This document shows positions 15,401 through 20,610 of a stretch of 22,213 nt of DNA, piece after piece. Numbering within the stretch: position 1 is the stretch's first letter; the number at the start of each line of letters is the position of its first letter. The notes under the pieces are model-generated. The model did no database searches and was not told where the DNA came from. It was given only the letters and a program-made list of their open reading frames with translations. Source of the stretch: a virus; IMG/VR virus record IMGVR_UViG_3300028610_000063, positions 1-22,213 of that record; one strand, given 5' to 3'. A program made the position numbers and the translations under genes.

Positions 15401-16625
15401 CGTTGGCGTCCGCAAGGTTGAGGAACTTGTCAACGGTGACGCCCGGCGCTGGGCTGATGATTAGCTGCTCCTGCGTGGAGGCCGCTCCGTCCTCAGTCTC
15501 AAGGTACGGAGTGGTGTAGACTGCTGGCCCGTCTGCGATGTAAGCTGCCGTGGGCACCTGTGCGGGGAACTGATCCGCGAGCAGATCGGGGTTGTGAACT
15601 AGTTCTAGTGGTAGCGTAGTGGGGTCCAGCGCAATCGGTATGCCGGATTGGTTGGTTTCCCGCCACGTATTGTTCTCAGTGAACGCATAGAACACGTCAT
15701 CCAGAGACTTCTCCGGATCGCCTTCTACTTTGATTCGGAATCCAACGGGGGCTTCGGAGGGGAGGTCGTCGATACTCTGCACTGCCTCCTGAACCTTCTG
15801 TAGCCCTTGGTTCGCGAGGTCGTCTCGGGTTGATACCCAAAACTGTGCTCCTGCAACGAGGTCTGGCCCCGGCGAGAGATGAATGGTGGAACCAAATACC
15901 TTCGCGGTAATCAGGTTCTTCGAACCCGTCAGGAAGGTGGCGAGCGAGCCGTAAGCAAGGTCAATTTCAACTGCTAGCTTGAGGGCAAGACTCAGTGTAC
16001 TCAGGCTAGGCAGATCGCCGTCTTCGGAACCTTCACCAGCCGGTGGGATTCTAACGGAGATCGGCGTTACGGTCGGGCCGATGTTGACGCCTGCCTCGTT
16101 GAACTCAGGCGGACCATCAAAGCCAATGCCGATGTAGTATTCGGTGTCATAGTCGGTCTGTTGCACGACTACAAGAGCTTCATGGCCTCGGCTAGCTGAT
16201 AGTTCTGAGGCGCGTGCTACCTCCGTCTCGCGGTTAACGATGACGGTGGTTTGATTGAAGGTCGCGAGCCGGAACGCTTCGTTCGGGCTGGCAACTACGT
16301 CGAGGTAGGTCTTCCCGTCAGGAAAAGTAACCGGGACTTCCGTACCGTCTACGGCGTTGAACACCTTCAGATCGCCGTCGAGGACGATGACCCAGAAGCG
16401 TTCGCTTGCGTTCTTGTTGATGGTGTGAACGAATGCGCCGTCGTAGGCGGTAGCGCTCGAAGCGATCTCCGCGATCCATTTGGTCGGGGGCCGCTTAACG
16501 ACGCCCTCGGCGGGGCGAAGCTGGCAGTTAACCATCGACTCGACCTCATTCACCTGACGGCGCTGAGGCGCTAGTTGACTGACACCCCCGAGCAGGTCAG
16601 GGATTGATTCCGAGATGAAGGGCAT
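12495..16625 (-). CDS. Tail tubular protein B / tail nozzle (T7 gp12-like), greatly enlarged
   Basis: At 1376 residues it is far longer than T7 gp12 (about 794). The N-terminus (SIPDLLGGVSQLAPQRRQVNEVESMVNCQLRPAEGVVKRPPT, summarised as GGVSQ...N...GVVKRPP, residues 12-47) and the repeating RLATFNQTTVIVNR pattern (119-132) match gp12-type nozzle proteins. The core resumes at about 675-940 (WPSFEGETINEVSFLKNRLV through VERDDGAVHLEVLDL). The C-terminus (about 1215-1376) ends DWEGVYYNRTRRMS, as in the family. Residues about 965-1206 look like an inserted jelly-roll domain, and about 375-660 may be another addition. It starts as TAATG with the tube A gene. It forms the tail nozzle. Confidence 0.9.
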   Translation of the reverse strand: MPFISESIPDLLGGVSQLAPQRRQVNEVESMVNCQLRPAEGVVKRPPTKWIAEIASSATAYDGAFVHTINKNASERFWVIVLDGDLKVFNAVDGTEVPVTFPDGKTYLDVVASPNEAFRLATFNQTTVIVNRETEVARASELSASRGHEALVVVQQTDYDTEYYIGIGFDGPPEFNEAGVNIGPTVTPISVRIPPAGEGSEDGDLPSLSTLSLALKLAVEIDLAYGSLATFLTGSKNLITAKVFGSTIHLSPGPDLVAGAQFWVSTRDDLANQGLQKVQEAVQSIDDLPSEAPVGFRIKVEGDPEKSLDDVFYAFTENNTWRETNQSGIPIALDPTTLPLELVHNPDLLADQFPAQVPTAAYIADGPAVYTTPYLETEDGAASTQEQLIISPAPGVTVDKFLNLADANGSRIDMKLQFNLDQTHIVGPGIDPTDPASSYAGDVHTIEVAGDTGSGYSTAYIFQVPAYHTPRKFEINLNFGGAAFDADENVRLRVISAGTNLGSLTLTANGLTVAYEQVETQRISIRSSHYAPGTDMTFTLNGTAFSHDFAAGGTQAAYGAALVTAIEAYGGSAVTATYNSDGFVTIVNDDGSTPTLILFTFDDNLDLTIEYFNGGADFVTLGVSVSDTIKNLTDVSEAIISAVTTTLITSASLAGGTANAWADGDKGSAETAALSFACRQPTWAKRLVGTEETNKWPSFEGETINEVSFLKNRLVLISDENVAMSEVDKFFNFFRSSTLDVLDSDRIDVALSGNKTSSLHSAFTWNETLLTWSELGQFVVNGEPFLSPNTVKREATTAYVNTRKVKPVTSERAVYFLTEGVEFCQLWDYRPTSEDALSAEGNRISAQVPRYMPGTPRGLLAVSDPEVVLVLTATDPEKLYVYSHMTQDQKRVLSGWHEWSFSGVTQILGIGSIDNEVSLVVERDDGAVHLEVLDLWELSETTLDSQEDSDDMGTPPEYNPSPLVTRTEDTFTEAANAKMTDHTPAPTTVGGWLVDATYDRVGPSAQEFWIDGTNDRIRANDIVAGSIPHPKIDWADTYLAGGGSDLEIWVDWSWSGHQNVQGELIAHSAGLAAGREAGLVLFLKTLGATTVSIKVKAIDGTGATNTVEFPTTDAVSGVITVSASRSHAGGDITAQERYGMRVVDDVLTVFVADAITGDNEVTLYTGTLVAAWKTKFRGSTFNWHGLRPDATLFQTCQMDNFHYASGAATPGTTYTTPLGDSAYPILIGIEPDGTETTLTNNGDGTVTFPTDDKTGVNVTVGIPVASSIILSRFFHRKNFGPFAGDAEVRGHTYINNLLIGLEDTSTMAIAIAITGHVTFSQDLTELRSLDGEFMHVRVGGRNTETTLTLTSSDATNFKLVGIDWEGVYYNRTRRMS
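13008..13733 (-). other. Predicted jelly-roll (concanavalin/LamG-like) domain inserted in tail tubular protein B
   Basis: Residues about 965-1206 of the nozzle protein start TRTEDTFTEAANAKMTDHTP and continue with a GGWLVD...NDRIRAND pattern. They end TFNWHGLRPD..CQMDNFHY. This is the outline of lectin-like jelly-roll domains found on secreted and phage adhesion proteins. It lies between conserved gp12 core blocks, suggesting an insertion that adds carbohydrate binding or bulk outside the nozzle. Fold assignment is by pattern recognition only. Confidence 0.55.
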
Positions 16626-17632
16626 TAGGCGCTATCTCCGCGAGGCTTCGCACTGTCGATCTGACTGTGGACAACATAGCGTCGTCCGTGCGCGGCTCTC
16701 GTGTTCGGGTTGTTCAGGATGTTGTACTTCCGTTGCAAGCCTTGCTCCCGCTTCAGGGAACGGCGAGCGATGCGTTCGTCTCCCGCAGTGTAGCCCACGA
16801 TGTCCTGTGCGCCGATGACCTGCGAGGCGAACCGTCGTGTGGCTCGCTTGGTGATGTAGTCTCGTGCCGATTGCGGCATGTCCACGAAGTCTACCGACCA
16901 TGTAGCGTCGATGTAGAGGGCGTCCCGCTCCGTCTGAGCGAAGCCGTCCCGCCCGAGGCGAGCGTCGAAGAAGACGAACTGCGGGGTCTCGTTCGTGCTG
17001 GTTCCGGCAGTTCCTACGACCGTCGTGGTGACGGGCACGGAGAAGTTGTCGTCGTCGATCAGGGTGATGACCCGCGAACCGTCGATGACCGGCGTACTGT
17101 CGGTTCCGGCGATTACTACGGTCTGACCGTCCACGTACTTGTGGCCGACGATGGTGACTACCGCTGCGGCGGCGTCGGAAATTGCTGTGATCGTCTGCGC
17201 CACTCCGTCAATCAGCCGTGTGCTGATGGGTGGGGAGAGGGAGACTGCGATGTCTGCTTGATTCACAAAGCCTGCACCGGGGGCGTTCACGAAGTTGGAG
17301 AGGCCCCAACGCAGCAAGGCACGCTGCTTGGTGCTCGACTCGCCCCGTACAGGTACCTCGAAGATGTAGAGGTCTGTGGTGGCGCTGTCGCCTTCGTCGG
17401 TCCATGTGAGTCCCTGCTTCGGAAGCAACTGCACTCCGAACTCAGAGTTGAAACGCCACCGCTCCAGTAGAACCTCTCGTGCCACGGTCTTGATTGCTGT
17501 CTTAGCCAAGATGGCATCGCGGCTCGTGGTGGAGTCGAGGGAGGCTACGGGAGCTACGCCGATGGCTGCAAGCATTTCGTTCACCGCTTCCAACTCGGTG
17601 GAGCCGGTAAGCGAGACGATGAAGTCTGCCAT
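16625..17632 (-). CDS. Tail tubular protein A (T7 gp11-like), with inserted beta domain
   Basis: The N-terminal third (LEAVNEMLAAIGVAPVASLD, residues 14-33; then VLLERWRFNSEF) and the C-terminal third (YIDATWSVDFVDMPQSARDYITKRATRRFASQVIG, cited in part) match gp11-type gatekeeper proteins that join the portal to the nozzle. At 335 aa it is longer than T7 gp11 (196). The extra length is a Thr/Val-rich segment (about 140-215, GHKYVDGQTVVIAGTDSTP..IDGSRVITLIDDDNFSVPV). That segment resembles a beta-sandwich module seen in many phage tail proteins. The start at 17632 has AAGGA about eight bases upstream. Its stop forms TAATG with the tube B gene. Confidence 0.9.
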   Translation of the reverse strand: MADFIVSLTGSTELEAVNEMLAAIGVAPVASLDSTTSRDAILAKTAIKTVAREVLLERWRFNSEFGVQLLPKQGLTWTDEGDSATTDLYIFEVPVRGESSTKQRALLRWGLSNFVNAPGAGFVNQADIAVSLSPPISTRLIDGVAQTITAISDAAAAVVTIVGHKYVDGQTVVIAGTDSTPVIDGSRVITLIDDDNFSVPVTTTVVGTAGTSTNETPQFVFFDARLGRDGFAQTERDALYIDATWSVDFVDMPQSARDYITKRATRRFASQVIGAQDIVGYTAGDERIARRSLKREQGLQRKYNILNNPNTRAAHGRRYVVHSQIDSAKPRGDSA

Positions 17633-17674
17633 GAGGTAGTCCTTATATAATGAAAGGGAAAAGGGTGCTGCAAG

Positions 17675-17749
17675 TTGGCCTTCGAGGATTTGAACCTCGG
17701 ACCTACCGCGTATCAGGCGGACGCTCTAACCAGACTGAGCTAAAGGCCA
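17675..17749 (-). tRNA. tRNA-Ile (GAT)
   Basis: A 75-base cloverleaf folds with acceptor TGGCCTT/AAGGCCA, TA at 8-9, and D arm GCTC-AGTCTGGTTA-GAGC. The anticodon loop is CTGATAC (anticodon GAT), and the T arm is CGAGG-TTCAAAT-CCTCG. The discriminator is A. The top pair of the anticodon stem is a mismatch. CCA is not encoded (CTT follows). The first pair is U1-A72 rather than the A1-U72 of E. coli tRNA-Ile, which is slightly unusual. It lies between the capsid terminator and the tail tubular A gene, so it would be made from transcripts that read through the terminator or start locally. Confidence 0.93.
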
Positions 17750-17753
17750 AAGT

Positions 17754-17790
17754 AAAAAAGGGCACCGCTCTCGTCAGAGGGTGCCCCTTT
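17754..17790 (-). terminator. Intrinsic terminator after the major capsid gene (T7 T-phi-like position)
   Basis: On the minus strand the stem GGGCACC/GGTGCCC extends inward with CTCT/AGAG past one bulged C. The loop is GACG and a run of six T follows, a strong intrinsic terminator. The opposite strand also carries four T after the stem, so it may act in both directions. T7 has its main late terminator in the same place, just after gene 10. Here it would lower transcription of tRNA-Ile and the tail genes relative to capsid. Confidence 0.88.
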
Positions 17791-17831
17791 TAATTTACTA
17801 CGTAAAGCAGAACCAAACTACCAACACCGGC

Positions 17832-18782
17832 TTAGGTGTCGTTAAGGTTCACAGCCGCTTCAGGCCGGAGGATACCATGCCCGACCGCATACTTCGCGAC
17901 CAGCAAGGTGCCCTGACGCCGAATGTCGTAGCCCATCTCGGTGCGTAGGTCCAGCAACTTCACTGTACCAACGGCTGAGGCATGGGCGCAGACTGACACC
18001 AACTTGGAGAAGTCGCCCTGATAGGCGGCAGGTCCGGTCGTGATGTTGGCAGTCGGCAGGTTGTTCGTCTTGACGATGTTGAATCCGGCCACGCGGAAGA
18101 TGGTACCAGCCGCGATGGAACCTTCTCCACCAAAGTCACGGTCGATCCCGGCAGTGTTCTGCACGAGGTCGTAATAGTTCGTCGGGGCGACGAACATGCT
18201 CCTGTCGGAGCTAGGCCCATTCGGGAACCCGCCCTGAGGAACGTCCTTCTCGTCGAGCGCTTCGGCGGCGCCGTAGGCACCGATCAGCAACTCAGAACCC
18301 GAGGTCGGCATATTCGCCGAGTCGATCTCGGACCCGCCGCTGAGGCCGGTCACGGTCGCGGAGGCTTTCGCGGCGAGCGCGAAGACCTGAGCGATGTTCT
18401 GGTCAGCGGTAACGGCCAGTGCTTCACCCATCTGCTTCGAGTAAATCTGGCGCACTTCGTAATGGTTCATGGCCTCGTCGATGAGGGCGAGGAAATGATC
18501 CGAGATCAGCATGTCGTCGATGCTGATGACCCTCTCGGCGTGGTTGAGGGCTTGGCCCGTCAACTCCGTACCGGGGGTATGGTAGCTCGCGCTGGACTTG
18601 CCAGAGGCCGGGAACTGAGCGGACTTACCGCTTGAAATGTTCCGGACCATAGAGCGAGGCATGAACTGCGTGGTCTCGTCAAACGCGACCAGCACTTCAC
18701 CAGCGAAAACCTTCAGGAAGATGGCTTTCGCATCGCCTGCACTATTTACCTGACCAATGCGCGAGACGTTGGCTGCACTCAT
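17832..18782 (-). CDS. Major capsid protein (T7 gp10-like)
   Basis: The 316-residue protein lies after the scaffold region and before a strong terminator, as T7 gene 10 does. N-terminal MSAANVSRIGQVNSAGDAKA, then GEVLVAFDETTQFMPRSMVR and SGKSAQFPASGKSSASYHTPG (the last cited approximately), fit the N-arm and E-loop region of T7-type capsids. IDDMLISDHFLALIDEAMNHYEVR matches the spine-helix start, and SMFVAPTNYYDLVQN lies in the C-terminal part. The frame is open for 21 more codons upstream. The ATG at 18782 is preferred because AAGAAAAGAG lies just upstream and the extension looks unlike capsid. It would be the most abundant virion protein. Confidence 0.92.
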   Translation of the reverse strand: MSAANVSRIGQVNSAGDAKAIFLKVFAGEVLVAFDETTQFMPRSMVRNISSGKSAQFPASGKSSASYHTPGTELTGQALNHAERVISIDDMLISDHFLALIDEAMNHYEVRQIYSKQMGEALAVTADQNIAQVFALAAKASATVTGLSGGSEIDSANMPTSGSELLIGAYGAAEALDEKDVPQGGFPNGPSSDRSMFVAPTNYYDLVQNTAGIDRDFGGEGSIAAGTIFRVAGFNIVKTNNLPTANITTGPAAYQGDFSKLVSVCAHASAVGTVKLLDLRTEMGYDIRRQGTLLVAKYAVGHGILRPEAAVNLNDT

Positions 18783-18801
18783 GTTGCGTCTCTTTTCTTC
18801 A

Positions 18802-18830
18802 GATACGTGTGAGGTTGTCAAACACGCATC
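18802..18830 (-). promoter_or_regulatory. Hairpin just upstream of the capsid ribosome binding site
   Basis: In the mRNA, GAUGCGUGU pairs with ACACGUAUC (nine pairs including one G-U) around an 11-base loop, ending about 20 bases before the capsid ATG. Such structures can stabilise an mRNA 5' end or be RNase III targets in T7-type late transcripts. The role is inferred. Confidence 0.45.
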
Positions 18831-18911
18831 CGTCTCCATTGCCATGCTCTGCGCAAGATTGTCCGTCGTAACGGGTCATGTGCTTTACGTAGGGTATGGT
18901 CGGATGCTTCC

Positions 18912-18930
18912 CGTCCCACAGAGGGGGACG
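18912..18930 (-). other. Small G+C-rich hairpin in capsid leader
   Basis: CGTCCC pairs with GGGACG around a 7-base loop. It sits in the middle of the non-coding leader between the basic 85-aa gene and the capsid gene, beside a pyrimidine-rich tract on the transcribed strand. No T-run follows. Confidence 0.35.
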
Positions 18931-18971
18931 TGGAAACGCGGCAGGGGAAAGGAGGGAAACCCTACCGCGAA

Positions 18972-19008
18972 CCAAGGGTGTTACATTCTTACGGGTTCGC
19001 ACCCTTGG
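18972..19008 (-). other. Strong stem-loop after the 85-aa basic protein gene
   Basis: A perfect 9-bp inverted repeat (CCAAGGGTG/CACCCTTGG) encloses a 19-base loop and starts nine bases after the stop of the basic protein gene. On the transcribed strand it is not followed by a T-run, so it is not a classical terminator. A processing site or 3'-end stabiliser for the upstream mRNA is plausible. The 234-bp region around it (18783-19016) shows no convincing gene. Confidence 0.5.
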
Positions 19009-19016
19009 CGGGGATA

Positions 19017-19274
19017 CTAACGTCTTTTCTTTGCGGCGTTCCGCTTGGCGCGACTTAGCTGACCGGCGTGAGCCGCCTTAGCTGGTCCGTCAAGGGCGCG
19101 TCCGACAGCGGCTCGTGAGCCGCCTCGGTCAGCCCGACGCTCCGCAGAGCGTTGGCCGGGGCTTGACTTCGAGCGTTTAGAAATGGCAGCGCGCTCCGCA
19201 GCAGTGGTATGCTTCATAATGAAGGCGCGTTCCGTTTTCTTTTTGTCGCCCGAGGCTTTCTTCTTCTGTGGCAT
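19017..19274 (-). CDS. Small, very basic protein of unknown function (85 aa)
   Basis: This protein is extremely rich in Lys, Arg, Ala and Ser. It starts MPQKKKASGDKKKTER and ends SRAKRNAAKKRR, with no hydrophobic segment. I do not recognise a family. The start is the ATG at 19274, which overlaps the stop of the holin gene as TAATG; a longer open frame upstream lies inside the holin gene and is discarded. Its charge suggests binding of DNA or RNA, or contact with acidic capsid interior or scaffold. The position right before the capsid gene fits a minor head component or packaging accessory, which is inference. Confidence 0.75.
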   Translation of the reverse strand: MPQKKKASGDKKKTERAFIMKHTTAAERAAISKRSKSSPGQRSAERRADRGGSRAAVGRALDGPAKAAHAGQLSRAKRNAAKKRR

Positions 19275-19702
19275 TATGCCTTGCTCCTGAAAGCGTCGAT
19301 CACCTGCGGGGCAACCTTCTCTACGGTGCGTCCGCCGATGTAGCCACCGATGCCGAGTTTGAGCAACGCCCACATATCGGGTACGATGGCGAGTGCTTCA
19401 ACATCAAACAGCGGTGACATGATGTAGTTGAAGAAGATGATGAACACGAAGACCATCATCGTGATCGGTCGCCAGTTACGGGCAAGCCACGATTGGCTCT
19501 GCGCTTCGGCGATGATGACACGACTCTGGACTTCAGCGAACTCAGCTTCAAGACTTGCGAGGTCGATGCGGAGCTTGTTGGAGGCGAGGTTCAGTTGAAC
19601 CTGCTTCTCCAATCTCTCTTCATCTGTTGTGGTTACTCCGTCGATGAGCCCACCAATGGCTTTCACACCCTCGACGATAGCGCCGATGATTGGAATGCCC
19701 AT
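19274..19702 (-). CDS. Holin of the 3-TM (gene-transfer-agent) type
   Basis: The 142-residue protein begins with a Gly/Ile-rich hydrophobic or amphipathic segment (about residues 2-23). A charged helix follows (about 27-70). SWLARNWRPITMM then leads into a strong membrane segment (about 80-97, MVFVFIIFFNYIM), and a third segment lies at about 115-130 (LLKLGIGGYIGGRTVEKV). The LARNWRP entry and the GGYIGGR..EK end are hallmarks of the GTA_holin_3TM family, known from alphaproteobacterial gene transfer agents and many phages. It would form membrane lesions for lysis. It starts three bases after the scaffold stop. Location between scaffold and capsid is unusual compared with T7. Confidence 0.85.
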   Translation of the reverse strand: MGIPIIGAIVEGVKAIGGLIDGVTTTDEERLEKQVQLNLASNKLRIDLASLEAEFAEVQSRVIIAEAQSQSWLARNWRPITMMVFVFIIFFNYIMSPLFDVEALAIVPDMWALLKLGIGGYIGGRTVEKVAPQVIDAFRSKA

Positions 19703-19705
19703 GGG

Positions 19706-20332
19706 TTAGCTCGTGTACGGGCCGGAGATCGCGATGCGCTCTTCCACACTTCTGCGGTAGGCGGCGTCGGTGCTGTACTTGGCATCAGCCTGCGCGGCCT
19801 TCTGCTCTCCGAGTGACTCGTAGGGCTTCGTGCCTGCGGGAATCATGACGCCTCCGGCTGCTCCGGCGACCACGTTCTGTGGGGCCTGGAACGCACCGTT
19901 TGCCATCTCGAATACGCTGCGGATCAGCGCGAAGTTGGCGTCGATGAGCGCTTCGTTGCCGGAGTCGATGGCAGCCTCGTAGGCAGCCTTCATCCCGGCG
20001 TCGATTACGTCTCCGCTGATATAGCTTTCCAGCGCGACGAGACCTTCGGAACCGACCTGCGTTTCGAAGCGAATCTTTCGCTGGCCTTCATTGAAGTTGC
20101 TGATGTTCTGCATCGCCGACCGCATCTCGACGGTTAGGCCGTCTTCTACGGGCTTCGCCTTTGGGGCTGGCGCGGGCGTCTGCTCTTCCTTCGGGACTGA
20201 GAGTCGAGTGATAGTGGCTTGGGCTTCGGTGAAGCTCGCAGCCATGTCTGCGACAGTCTTGAACTGCGCGGGGAGATCGACCGGACGGGAACCGTCCTCA
20301 GTCAACTGAACCTGCACGACATCATCGGGCAT
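19706..20332 (-). CDS. Capsid assembly scaffolding protein (T7 gp9-like)
   Basis: The 208-residue protein is acidic and helical, with a Pro/Ala/Lys linker (about residues 50-62, EEQTPAPAPKAKP). Its C-terminal region reads SLGEQKAAQADAKYSTDAAYRRSVEERI in part, the usual pattern of T7-type scaffolds. It lies between the portal region and the capsid gene as in T7. The ATG at 20332 overlaps the preceding stop as TAATG, with GGAGG about twelve bases upstream. It would co-assemble with capsid protein and leave the procapsid before packaging. Shorter than T7 gp9 (307 aa). Confidence 0.87.
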   Translation of the reverse strand: MPDDVVQVQLTEDGSRPVDLPAQFKTVADMAASFTEAQATITRLSVPKEEQTPAPAPKAKPVEDGLTVEMRSAMQNISNFNEGQRKIRFETQVGSEGLVALESYISGDVIDAGMKAAYEAAIDSGNEALIDANFALIRSVFEMANGAFQAPQNVVAGAAGGVMIPAGTKPYESLGEQKAAQADAKYSTDAAYRRSVEERIAISGPYTS

Positions 20333-20598
20333 TAGTGGTCAGTCCTCCGTAGTCCTTTGACTCGGATGACCTTACCGTCGATGTCTTTGGTCCGCTTCTC
20401 CTTCATGGGGTAGCGTCCCGGCTTTACGTACTTCTGCCGTCCACCTTCGACGGTTCCGAACTCGACACCCTCAGCCTCGGGCTCGTCACCTTCTTGAGCC
20501 TGCTTGAAGTTGGGGTTCGTGTTCATGGTCCCGCCTTGAAGTGCTTCGGCGGGTATCGCTGGGCCATGTGAGTAACTGCTGTGGCCTTCTTCTGCCAT
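20332..20598 (-). CDS. Small protein downstream of portal, unknown function (88 aa)
   Basis: I do not recognise a defined family; small genes at this position are common in T7-like podoviruses. The 88-residue product is hydrophilic. It has a Gly/Ser/His-rich start (MAEEGHSSYSHGPAIPAEAL), an acidic middle (EGDEPEAEGVEFG) and a basic C-terminus (KEKRTKDIDGKVIRVKGLRR). The start is the ATG at 20598, directed by AAGGAG six bases upstream and starting eleven bases after the portal stop; an upstream in-frame start lies inside the portal gene and has no good site. A head-assembly or portal-associated role is possible but unproven. Confidence 0.8.
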   Translation of the reverse strand: MAEEGHSSYSHGPAIPAEALQGGTMNTNPNFKQAQEGDEPEAEGVEFGTVEGGRQKYVKPGRYPMKEKRTKDIDGKVIRVKGLRRTDH

Positions 20599-20604
20599 TT
20601 TGCT

Positions 20605-20610
20605 CTCCTT
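20605..20610 (-). promoter_or_regulatory. Ribosome binding site that decides the start of the 88-aa gene
   Basis: AAGGAG lies six bases before the ATG at 20598 and overlaps the portal stop codon, giving tight coupling to the portal gene. Confidence 0.7.

Noticed and set aside
16667-17470. Long plus-strand open frame (267 codons) opposite tail tubular protein A
   Set aside because: It is an antisense shadow of a well-supported gene in G+C-rich DNA, has odd composition (rich in Arg, Cys, Gly, Asp) and no ribosome site or domain.
18783-18845. Twenty-one-residue N-terminal extension of the capsid protein
   Set aside because: There is no good ribosome site for it, it overlaps the leader hairpin, and the shorter start gives a normal T7-type capsid N-terminus.
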